Source: Verrucomicrobiia bacterium
GTDB lineage: Bacteria > Verrucomicrobiota > Verrucomicrobiia > Limisphaerales > DASXHY01
NCBI GenBank assembly: GCA_035629175.1
Contig: DASPIL010000091.1
Coordinates: forward strand, 62,001 to 126,000
Length of the DNA stretch: 64,000 nucleotides
Reading direction: 5' to 3'
The notes under the pieces are model-generated. The model saw only the letters and a list, made by a program, of their open reading frames with translations, made no database searches and had not been told where the DNA came from. Position numbers and translations under genes: made by a program. This document shows positions 1 through 7,524 of this stretch, one piece after another. Within the stretch, counting starts at the first letter, position 1, and each line of letters starts with the position of its first letter.

Positions 1-418
1 CGATTTCCGCCTCGTTAAGGCCGGAGTCGATGCCGTGCGCACATTGAACCTGGACGAAGGTGCATCGCTGTGGCGCCTGGATCGCGTTCGCGGATGGGAC
101 GGAAAACCCGTCTTGCACAGCACCTCATGGTTTCATCCGCGCATCGGGCTGAAGGGCAATGAAGACACCTCGAAGCCGGTTTACGAGATGATTGAGGGTG
201 CCACTGGCGTTCGGCCGAGTTATGCGCGCGAGGAGTTTCTGGCTGTAGGCGCGGATTCCCGCCTGGCGCGCCTGCTGGACGTCAGGCGCGGCACCCCGCT
301 CCTGCTGCGGCGTCACATCGTATTTGACCAGGGAAACCGGCCGTTCGAATACGCCGAGGTGCATTACGTGAGTTCCCGATTCACGCTCACGCTTGAGATG
401 CGGCGGGGTGAAGCATGA
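1..418 (+). CDS. GntR-family regulator, C-terminal UTRA part (5' end outside window)
   Basis: The reading frame is open from the first bases of the window, so this is the 3' end of a longer gene. The visible ~139 residues match the effector-binding UTRA domain of HutC/GntR-type repressors. The closest relative in the window is the minus-strand regulator at 3210-3944; about 90 of the last 111 residues are identical by eye, including the shared ends RGTPLLLRRH and MRRGEA. The DNA-binding domain is not visible. The stop overlaps the start of the ROK kinase by four bases (ATGA), so the two are translationally coupled. The inferred role is sensing a phosphosugar and controlling its own operon. Confidence 0.85.
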   Translation, partial: DFRLVKAGVDAVRTLNLDEGASLWRLDRVRGWDGKPVLHSTSWFHPRIGLKGNEDTSKPVYEMIEGATGVRPSYAREEFLAVGADSRLARLLDVRRGTPLLLRRHIVFDQGNRPFEYAEVHYVSSRFTLTLEMRRGEA

Positions 419-1368
419 CCTGTCTCGCCGTTGATTTCGGAGGAACCAGAATTAAGCTCGGCATTGTGCGCGACGGATCCGTCCTGGCGCATCGGGTGAT
501 TGCGGCGCAATCCGATCAACCTCTCGCATCGCGGCTGGAAGCCGTGGCCGCGGCGCTTGAAGCTCTTTGTCAGGAACAGGGAATCGCGACCGGGACCTGC
601 GATGGAATTGGTTTTTCATACCCAAGCATCATTGATCGCAGGAACGCGCGGATCCTGGATCACTTCGGAAAGTTCGGCGATGCCTCCACAATCGATCTGC
701 GGGGCTGGTCGCGTGAACGCCTGCGTCTGCCGCTTGCGATAGACAACGATGCGCGAATGGCCCTGATTGGAGAATGGCGGCACGGCGCGGGCCGGGGCTG
801 TGACAATTGCGTGATCGTGACCCTCGGCACAGGGATTGGGGTCTCAGCAGTCATCGAAAGTCACGTGCTTCGGGGAGTGCACGGACAGGCTGGAATCCTG
901 GGCGGCCACATCACGCTTCAGCCCGCGGGTCCGCAGTGCGTTTGCGGCAACAAGGGTTGCGCCGAAGTCGCGGCTTCCACCTCTGTCATCGGGAAGCTTG
1001 CGCGCGAACATCCTGCGTTCGGGTCCAGCGCCCTGGCTCGGGAGGACGTGGTGGACTACGCGGCAATATTCCGGCTCGCAGCAAAGGGTGATGCCTGTTC
1101 CGTCGCGCTGCGTGAACAAAGTTTACAAGTCTGGTCAGCGCTCGTGGTAAATCTGATTCACGTGTTTGATCCAGAGCGCGTCATTCTCGGTGGCGGAATC
1201 ATGGGCAGCGGTTCCGTGATTGTTCCTGCCATTCAGGCATACGTGGAGCGACACGCTCACACCCCGTGGGGAAAAGTCACGGTCGTGCAATCCAGCCTCG
1301 GCGACCACGCCGCGCTGGTTGCCTGTGAATGGCTCGTGCAGGAGGAAATGGAGAAGGTTCTGAAATGA
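415..1368 (+). CDS. ROK-family sugar kinase
   Basis: A 317-residue protein with the ROK architecture. The N-terminal phosphate-binding motif DFGGTRIKLG is at residues 7-16, the second phosphate motif GTGIG is near residue 139, and the ROK zinc site is His165, Cys175, Cys177 and Cys182 (CVCGNKGCAE). ROK kinases phosphorylate free hexoses such as glucose, fructose, mannose or N-acetylmannosamine in the cytoplasm using ATP. There is no N-terminal helix-turn-helix, so this is an enzyme rather than a ROK repressor. It overlaps both neighbours by ATGA. The isomerase that follows and the alpha-mannosidases downstream make mannose or fructose the best substrate guess, but sequence alone cannot fix it. 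Confidence 0.88.
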   Translation: MTCLAVDFGGTRIKLGIVRDGSVLAHRVIAAQSDQPLASRLEAVAAALEALCQEQGIATGTCDGIGFSYPSIIDRRNARILDHFGKFGDASTIDLRGWSRERLRLPLAIDNDARMALIGEWRHGAGRGCDNCVIVTLGTGIGVSAVIESHVLRGVHGQAGILGGHITLQPAGPQCVCGNKGCAEVAASTSVIGKLAREHPAFGSSALAREDVVDYAAIFRLAAKGDACSVALREQSLQVWSALVVNLIHVFDPERVILGGGIMGSGSVIVPAIQAYVERHAHTPWGKVTVVQSSLGDHAALVACEWLVQEEMEKVLK

Positions 1369-3206
1369 AGCGAAGCAACTACGACAAGTTTCCCAAGATT
1401 AATGTTCCGAACGGTGCCGGCGCGTGCGTGGAGGGCTGGGGCCAGTGTGCCAGGCGTTTGCAGCAGGCCGTTGCGAAGCGGGACAGTTCGCGAACCGTCA
1501 TCGTTGTCGAGTGCTACCCCGGGGTCAACGAATCGGAAATTCTTAATGAGCTCAAGCCGCACATGCCCCATGCCGCCTGGGTGCGCAGCTCCGAGGCCAT
1601 GCTCGAACCCGACAGAATCGATGCACTGATCGCTCCCTTTCTCGGCGGCGATGATCCCGTGTTTGGTTTTCTTGGCGGCCTCACGCTGCCGCAGTTTTTC
1701 GAACCCGCGAAACTGGAGCACTTGAGGTCTCAGGTCGCGGCAGCCCGGCAAGGCGTCGTCGTGGTGCTCGGATGTGGTGCGGCGCTTGTAACGGCTGGAG
1801 ATATCCTGGTATACGCGGATCTCCCCCGTTGGGAGGCACAGGCACGGTTTCGCCGCAACGAAGCCAGCAATCTGGGTGCAAGCAATCAGACGCTGCGGAC
1901 CAGCCTGCAATACAAGCGCGCATTCTTTATCGACTGGCGCGTCGCGGACCGATGGAAGCGGCCGCTGATCCGAAGGTGGGATTTTCTGCTCGATACAACC
2001 ATTGGCGGAAAGCCGAAGCTTGCTGACGGCGACGCTGTCCGCGCTGCACTGCGGCATGCGGTGGCGCGGCCGTTTCGCGTGGTCCCATTCTTCGACCCGG
2101 CGCCTTGGGGCGGGCAATGGATGCGCGAGGCGTGCGGCCTGGATGGCGACGCGCCCAACTACGGCTGGTGTTTTGACTGCGTGCCGGAAGAAAACAGTCT
2201 CCTGTTCGATTTCGACGGGGTGACACTGGAAATGCCTTCAATCAACCTGGTCTTTGATCAACCCCGCGCGTTGCTGGGCGAGGCGGTGCATGCCCGTTTC
2301 GGAGATGAGTTTCCCATTCGATTCGATTTTCTCGATACGATGGGCGGAGGCAACCTGTCATTCCAGGTGCATCCGCTGACGGAATACATCCAGCACCATT
2401 TCGGAATGCACTACACGCAGGACGAAAGCTATTACGTCCTCGATGCTGGGGAAAATGCGAACGTCTATCTTGGCTTGCGTGACAACGTGGATCGTGACGC
2501 GATGATCCGCGATCTTCGGGCAGCGCAGGCGGGTGAACTGCAGTTTCCTGCAGACAAGTATGTGAATGTTTTCCCGGCGAGGAAACATGACCATTTTCTC
2601 ATTCCAGCCGGAACCGTTCATTGTTCAGGAGCGGAGTCCATGGTGCTGGAGATCAGTGCGACGCCGTTCATCTTCACATTCAAGATGTGGGATTGGGGAC
2701 GGCTCGGCCTCGATGGCAGGCCGCGGCCGATTCATCTGGACCACGGCATCGCAAACATTCAGTGGGATCGAACCACGGCATGGGTGCGGGAGAACCTTGT
2801 AAACCGGATTGTGCCGCTGGCGGTGGGTAACGGCTGGCGCGAGGAGGTCACGGGATTGCACGAGCGCGAGTTCCTTGAGACGCGGCGTCATTGGTTTACG
2901 AAGCTTGTGCCGCACCATACCCGCGGAGGGGTGAACGTCTTGAATCTTGTCGAGGGCGAGGAGGTGGTGGTCGAATCACCCGAAGGCGCGTTTGAGCCGT
3001 TTGTTGTTCATTTCGCGGAAACGTTCATTGTCCCGGCAGCCGTTGGAGCCTACACGATTCGCCCGGCGAATACGGTTCAAGGCGGACGTTACGCAACGAT
3101 GAAAGCATTTGTGCGCGAATCGATGGCGGCACCGGTTTCGAATGAAGATTCCGCATCGGAAAATGCGCGACTTAGTGCCGGCCAGAAGCTGCAGCCCGTA
3201 AGCTGA
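1365..3206 (+). CDS. Class I mannose-6-phosphate isomerase-like protein with N-terminal extension
   Basis: 613 residues from the ATG that overlaps the ROK stop; a GTG twelve codons upstream is a less likely start. The C-terminal ~330 residues form a cupin of the type I phosphomannose isomerase kind. Probable metal ligands are His336 (in QVHPLTEY), Glu354 (in TQDESYYVLD) and His419 (in PAGTVHCSGA). Residues 1-280 form a separate domain with an IVVECYPG segment and an LVYADLPRWEAQ segment. It looks like a degenerate nucleoside/uridine-kinase-like fold, but I see no intact Walker A motif. The inferred reaction is mannose-6-phosphate to fructose-6-phosphate, directly after the ROK kinase. The stop lies 3 bases from the convergent regulator's stop. 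Confidence 0.8.
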   Translation: MKRSNYDKFPKINVPNGAGACVEGWGQCARRLQQAVAKRDSSRTVIVVECYPGVNESEILNELKPHMPHAAWVRSSEAMLEPDRIDALIAPFLGGDDPVFGFLGGLTLPQFFEPAKLEHLRSQVAAARQGVVVVLGCGAALVTAGDILVYADLPRWEAQARFRRNEASNLGASNQTLRTSLQYKRAFFIDWRVADRWKRPLIRRWDFLLDTTIGGKPKLADGDAVRAALRHAVARPFRVVPFFDPAPWGGQWMREACGLDGDAPNYGWCFDCVPEENSLLFDFDGVTLEMPSINLVFDQPRALLGEAVHARFGDEFPIRFDFLDTMGGGNLSFQVHPLTEYIQHHFGMHYTQDESYYVLDAGENANVYLGLRDNVDRDAMIRDLRAAQAGELQFPADKYVNVFPARKHDHFLIPAGTVHCSGAESMVLEISATPFIFTFKMWDWGRLGLDGRPRPIHLDHGIANIQWDRTTAWVRENLVNRIVPLAVGNGWREEVTGLHEREFLETRRHWFTKLVPHHTRGGVNVLNLVEGEEVVVESPEGAFEPFVVHFAETFIVPAAVGAYTIRPANTVQGGRYATMKAFVRESMAAPVSNEDSASENARLSAGQKLQPVS

Positions 3207-3209
3207 CGA

Positions 3210-3944
3210 TCAAGCTTCTCCGCGACGCATGTCCAGGGTGAGCGCAAAACGTGAACTGACGTAATGGACCTCGGCAAACTCAAACGGTCTGCTGCCCTGG
3301 TCAAACACGGTATGGCGTCGCAGCAACAGCGGCGTCCCTCGCGAAACATCGAGCACCCGTGCGAGCGCGGCATCCGCGCTCACCGCCAGGAACTCTTCGC
3401 GCGCATTCCGCGGCCGCACGCCCGTGGTCTTCTCGATCATTTCATACAGCGGCCGCGTGATGTCCTCAGTGCCCTTCAAACCAATGCGCGGATGAAACCA
3501 CGAAGTGGTCTGCAGCACCGGTTTTCCGTCCCATCCGCGGACGCGATTGAGGCACCGAAGCAGGGTGTCCGGTTCGACGTGCAACGCGCGCGCGGCATCT
3601 GCAGAGGCTTTCGCGTGCCGATACTCAACGCGGAAATTCTCCACCTTGATGCCTTTGGACGCCATTTCACGCGTGAAGCTGCGCCAGGCGGTGATGCCGG
3701 ATTCGAGGTTTCGTGTCGACACCCGCGTCCCGACGCCCGCCTTGCGCTCCAGCATCCCTTCAAAAACGAGCTTGCTGATGCCGGATCGGACAGTGCCGCG
3801 GCTGACGCCGAGCTGCGCCGCGAGCGCGACTTCGTCCGGGAGCAGGGCGCCCTTCTGGTATTCCGGCTGGACAATCAGGTCCCGCAGCAGTTGTTCCACT
3901 TGGGCACGCAACGGAATCGGACTCTTGTGATCAACACTCAGCAT
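3210..3944 (-). CDS. GntR-family transcriptional regulator (HutC/UTRA type)
   Basis: 244 residues, starting at MLSVDHKSPIPLRAQ; longer upstream extensions run into the promoter region and lack homology. Residues ~5-75 are a GntR winged helix (LLPDEVALAAQLGVSRGTVR), and residues ~95-240 are a UTRA ligand-binding domain. It is a close paralogue of the truncated regulator at the window start, in opposite orientation, and the two bracket the ROK kinase and isomerase genes. It is divergent from the secreted protein at 4112, and an operator-like site lies between them. The likely role is a repressor relieved by a phosphorylated sugar and controlling the downstream glycan-degradation genes. Confidence 0.9.
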   Translation of the reverse strand: MLSVDHKSPIPLRAQVEQLLRDLIVQPEYQKGALLPDEVALAAQLGVSRGTVRSGISKLVFEGMLERKAGVGTRVSTRNLESGITAWRSFTREMASKGIKVENFRVEYRHAKASADAARALHVEPDTLLRCLNRVRGWDGKPVLQTTSWFHPRIGLKGTEDITRPLYEMIEKTTGVRPRNAREEFLAVSADAALARVLDVSRGTPLLLRRHTVFDQGSRPFEFAEVHYVSSRFALTLDMRRGEA

Positions 3945-3999
3945 CGGGCCGCATCTATGCGCAGGCGCAATTCCCGGTGTCAAGTTTCGGAAAAAACCG

Positions 4000-4038
4000 T
4001 TGACTTCCCCGCTTTCGATTGTAATAAATGTATAGACA
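4000..4038 (+). promoter_or_regulatory. Promoter with putative GntR operator
   Basis: A -35 element TTGACT (4000-4005) is followed after 16-17 bases by an AT-rich -10-like stretch TAATAAA (4022-4028). Immediately after it is TGTATAGACA (4029-4038), a TGT-N4-ACA inverted repeat of the kind bound by HutC-type GntR repressors. The site overlaps the expected transcription start for the gene at 4112 and sits in the divergent gap upstream of the minus-strand regulator, so one site could serve both. The operator identity is inferred from its form and position. Confidence 0.5.
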
Positions 4039-4111
4039 AAGTCGGACAGCAGCAAATCCACGCGATTAACGATCTGAGCGACAACCATCCCTCCAAGCAG
4101 GAAAACCAACT

Positions 4112-6610
4112 ATGAAAACCCAACCCGTGGCGGCCCCCTGGCGTCGGCGATCCCTTGCCGGCATAGGCCTGGCCTGCCTTTTATTTGCCGGCTCAACGAA
4201 GGCCCTTGACGTCATCGATCCCACAGGCGCCATTTACACCAACGTCACGAACAGCAGCCAGTTTGCGGCTGCCTGGGGCGCGACGAATCTCTTCACCCAT
4301 AACATGTCGGCCATCTCGGTTGGACAGAGTTTTGGCGGTCCGGAATGGGCGAAGTCTGGTTCAGGTTCAGCGTATGTGGCGTTTGAAGTGGATCAGGTTT
4401 ACTCCGTCGGCTCCGTGTACTGGGCGCAGCGAAATGGCGCAAGCACGGGCGACAACATGCAACGCATGAGCATCTGGACCAGTGAAACCACTCCCTTCAC
4501 GGCTGCAAATCCCGGAACTCCGCCCGACAACGTGATCAACCTGCAGCCCAACGTGGGTGCCTCTGTCTGGCGGGAATACATCCTGACGAACATCGTGGAC
4601 GGCCGCTATTTTCTCCTGTTCCTGGAACAAACCGCGGGGAACATCACTGGAAACCCGGGTGGAAATGAAATGCGGCTCGGATTGAATCCGCCGCCGACCC
4701 CGCCAAGCATCGTGCAGGCGCCCGAGGCAAAGACCATTTACACCGGCGGCTCCGTGTTCTTCGAGGTTGCAACTGCCGGCTCGGTGCCCATGACCTTCCA
4801 ATGGCACAAGGACGGCGTAGCGCTTCAAAACAACTCGCGGATTTCGGGCGCCACTTCCAGCAAGCTTGTGGTTTCGGATCTCTCTGCAGCCGACCTCGGC
4901 AATTACACTGTCGGCGTGACCAACGCGTTTGGCGGGACGGTGAGCGCCGCGGCGGCCCTCTCATTGATCCCCGCTCCCACTGCGGATTATCCCGCCGCCG
5001 TCATGGCAAATCCGCCTGTTGCTTATTGGCGTTTCGACGAAGCGGCCGGCCCGTCCGCGTTCGATTATGCAGGTGGATACAATGGCTTGTATGGTCCGGC
5101 CTCCGCCCTGAGCGCAGTTGGTCCTCGCCCCCCGCAACAGCCTGGTTTCGAAAATCAAAACGCCGCGGTGCAAACCACGAGCTTCCTTATCGATTCAGCT
5201 GTCACCCTGCCTCCGTTGAACCTTTCAACAAATAACCGCGTGACCATCACAGCCTGGGTCCGGCCGGATGGCGAGCAGCAGCCTTTCGCAGGCATCGTGT
5301 TCAGCCGCGCGGCTGGCACCATTGCCGGACTGAGCTACAACTCAAATGCTACCCGCCTCGCTTATCAATGGGCAGGCAACCGCGTGAACTTCGATTCGGG
5401 CATCAGTCTTCCCGTGGGTGAGTGGAGCATGGTGGCGCTGGTCGTGACTCCGACGAATGCAACGCTGTATGCAGGCACGAATCAATCGGTCCGGATGGCC
5501 GTCGATACCTTCAATCAACCGGTTCAAACGTTTGGCGGAAGCACGATGATCGGCCTTGACGTGAGCGGCGGGGAATCTGCCCGCACCTTCAACGGCGCGA
5601 TTGATGAGGTCGCCATCTATGAACGCGCCTTGTCTGAAGCGGAGATCATGAACCTCTTCGCCGCCGGTGTGGGTTCCATCGTGCCGCTGCCCGTTGAAAT
5701 TACCGGCATCACAACCAATCAGAACCTGTTCACAGGCGAACGACTGAACCTTGCCGCCACCGTGACTGGCACGTCTCCCATTTCGTATCAATGGTATCGG
5801 GATGAATCTCCCATCGCAGGCGCAACCAACGCGACGTATGTGTTGCCAGGTGTGCGCACGGCGGACGCGGCCGACTACTATTTGATCGCACAAAACCAGG
5901 CGAACTCCGCCACCAGCAGCGTGGTGACGGTGAATGTCTCGAGCAGCATCGTTCGTGTTCTCGACCCAACGGGCGCGATCTACACAAACGCGCTTGCGGA
6001 CCGGACCTTTGCAAATAACTGGGGCGCCACGAACCTGTTCAAGACAGACGTGAGCAACATCCCGCTTGGCGCATCGATCGGCTCCCAGGCCGAGTATGCA
6101 AGGTCGGGCGGCGGCGACGCATGGGTTCGCTTTGAGGTCGACCAGGTGTACACCATTGGGGCCCTTTACTGGGCTCATCGAGCCGGGTCGGGGACGGGTG
6201 ACAACATGCAGCAGGTGAGCCTTTGGGCGAGCGAAACGACTGCATTCAGCACCAACGATCCCGGAACGCCTCCCGCAGTGACCATTCCGCTTGAACTCGG
6301 GAATCTCATTTGGAATCGGCACTTGCTGCCTGAACCGATTACCGGACGTTATTTCCTGATGCACATGGAGCAGACGACCATCACGGGCAATCCCGGCGCT
6401 GCCGAGGTGCGGTTGGGCGTTATTGGACTTCCGGCCCCGCTGGAAATTTCGGTCGTCAACGGTTCGCCAGTTCTGGAATGGCCAAGCCACGGCGTGCTGC
6501 AGCACGCGGACGCCCTCACGGGTCCGTGGGTCAATGCAACCGGCATCACGAGCGGGAGCCCTGTGCCAGCCACGGCCGAACAGAAGTTCTTCCGCGTTCT
6601 CTATTACTGA
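4112..6610 (+). CDS. Secreted multidomain protein: discoidin-like, Ig, LamG, Ig, discoidin-like
   Basis: 832 residues. A twin-arginine-free signal peptide ends near Ala31 (TKA|LDV). A ~155-residue discoidin-like module (32-188, FEVDQVYSVGSVYWAQR) is followed by an Ig-like domain (~200-285, NYTVGVTNAFGGTV), a LamG/concanavalin-like domain (~295-515, ITAWVRPDG and GAIDEVAIYERALSEAEI), a second Ig (~525-612), and a second copy of the first module (~620-765, FEVDQVYTIGALYWAHR). The C-terminal tail ends in EQKFFRVLYY, as in many verrucomicrobial exported proteins. The domains suggest carbohydrate or surface binding; no catalytic motif is visible. It is the first gene rightward of the GntR operator and is closed by a strong hairpin terminator. 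Confidence 0.8.
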   Translation: MKTQPVAAPWRRRSLAGIGLACLLFAGSTKALDVIDPTGAIYTNVTNSSQFAAAWGATNLFTHNMSAISVGQSFGGPEWAKSGSGSAYVAFEVDQVYSVGSVYWAQRNGASTGDNMQRMSIWTSETTPFTAANPGTPPDNVINLQPNVGASVWREYILTNIVDGRYFLLFLEQTAGNITGNPGGNEMRLGLNPPPTPPSIVQAPEAKTIYTGGSVFFEVATAGSVPMTFQWHKDGVALQNNSRISGATSSKLVVSDLSAADLGNYTVGVTNAFGGTVSAAAALSLIPAPTADYPAAVMANPPVAYWRFDEAAGPSAFDYAGGYNGLYGPASALSAVGPRPPQQPGFENQNAAVQTTSFLIDSAVTLPPLNLSTNNRVTITAWVRPDGEQQPFAGIVFSRAAGTIAGLSYNSNATRLAYQWAGNRVNFDSGISLPVGEWSMVALVVTPTNATLYAGTNQSVRMAVDTFNQPVQTFGGSTMIGLDVSGGESARTFNGAIDEVAIYERALSEAEIMNLFAAGVGSIVPLPVEITGITTNQNLFTGERLNLAATVTGTSPISYQWYRDESPIAGATNATYVLPGVRTADAADYYLIAQNQANSATSSVVTVNVSSSIVRVLDPTGAIYTNALADRTFANNWGATNLFKTDVSNIPLGASIGSQAEYARSGGGDAWVRFEVDQVYTIGALYWAHRAGSGTGDNMQQVSLWASETTAFSTNDPGTPPAVTIPLELGNLIWNRHLLPEPITGRYFLMHMEQTTITGNPGAAEVRLGVIGLPAPLEISVVNGSPVLEWPSHGVLQHADALTGPWVNATGITSGSPVPATAEQKFFRVLYY

Positions 6611-6630
6611 CCCAGGAGGGTAGTTGATGG

Positions 6631-6657
6631 GCCGGGGGATCGAACCCCCGGCTCTTT
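6631..6657 (+). terminator. Rho-independent terminator
   Basis: A perfect 8-bp stem GCCGGGGG/CCCCCGGC with loop ATCGAA is followed by TCTTT, 20 bases after the stop of the secreted protein. It separates that gene from the prepilin-like gene. Confidence 0.7.
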
Positions 6658-6669
6658 AAGAAAGTGCTT

Positions 6670-7437
6670 ATGACGACAGATGCAGGAAAGTCCAGTCCGG
6701 CGCGGCACCGCTCCGCGTTTACTCTGATTGAGCTGCTGGTGGTGATCGCCATCATCGCGATCCTCGCCGCGATGCTGCTGCCCGCGCTTGGCCGCGCCAA
6801 GGAAAACGCCAAGCGCACCTATTGCATGAACAATCTGCGGCAGATTGGAATTGCATTTCATCTGTATGCCGACGACAGCAACGGCAGCTTTCCTGTGATC
6901 GAGGGCTACGCAGCGCTCGGCGGCCGCCCGGCCACAAATTCAGCCGGCATTCCGACGCATTACGGGGCTCTCGCGAAGAACCGCCCCTTGAATGCGTATG
7001 TGGGCAATAACCAGGAACTGTTCCGCTGCCCGTCAGATAAAGGTGATCCGCACCTGCCGAACTTCGATAGCGCCTGGAACGGCTGGGGTAACAGTTACCT
7101 GGTTCCCTTTCAGCGCGACTACTTCCGCGTGCAATATGTTGCGGGAAATGCCCGAACTTTCGTTGCCGTGTGGGCCGCCGCCGACGGGGTTCCTGACAAC
7201 GTGTCATTGAAGACTTCGGAAGTGGCGAAGAAGCCGGTGAACAAGCTGATGTTGGGCGAATGGAACTGGCACGCGAACCGCGATGTGAACGTGCGGCCGG
7301 CCATCTGGCATAATTTCAAGGGTGTCCGCAAGGAAGGTGTTTTGTTCGGTGATTCGCATGTGGAGTTTTACCAGTTTCCGAACGACCTCCATACCCACGC
7401 CGATACTCCGCCCGATCCCAATTATCTATTCTGGTAA
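6670..7437 (+). CDS. Prepilin-type N-terminal cleavage/methylation domain protein
   Basis: 255 residues from the ATG at 6670 (a GTG two codons upstream is possible). The short basic leader is followed by the prepilin peptidase site and hydrophobic helix [20 protein letters not shown]; Phe is +1 and Glu is +5. The rest has the planctomycete/verrucomicrobial DUF1559-like form, with [17 protein letters not shown] after the helix and a C-terminal [11 protein letters not shown] motif. Such proteins are pseudopilins, thought to act in type II secretion or type IV pilus-like assemblies. Verrucomicrobial genomes encode many copies, usually next to large exported proteins, as here. Confidence 0.88.
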   Translation: MTTDAGKSSPARHRSAFTLIELLVVIAIIAILAAMLLPALGRAKENAKRTYCMNNLRQIGIAFHLYADDSNGSFPVIEGYAALGGRPATNSAGIPTHYGALAKNRPLNAYVGNNQELFRCPSDKGDPHLPNFDSAWNGWGNSYLVPFQRDYFRVQYVAGNARTFVAVWAAADGVPDNVSLKTSEVAKKPVNKLMLGEWNWHANRDVNVRPAIWHNFKGVRKEGVLFGDSHVEFYQFPNDLHTHADTPPDPNYLFW

Positions 7438-7524
7438 CCTCTGCAGCGGCGCCATGGGAAGAGCGGCTTCACAGCGTGTGGCGGCCTTCTCCGCCACGGG
7501 TTCTGAACACACGGATGCAAACGC

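Noticed and set aside
1257-2117. 286-residue minus-strand frame opposite the isomerase
   Set aside because: Opposite to a protein with conserved cupin motifs; no recognisable product.
6631-6652. GGGTTCGATCCCC-like hairpin resembling a tRNA T-arm
   Set aside because: The loop has six bases, not seven, and no D-arm, anticodon arm or acceptor stem is nearby; a terminator fits better.
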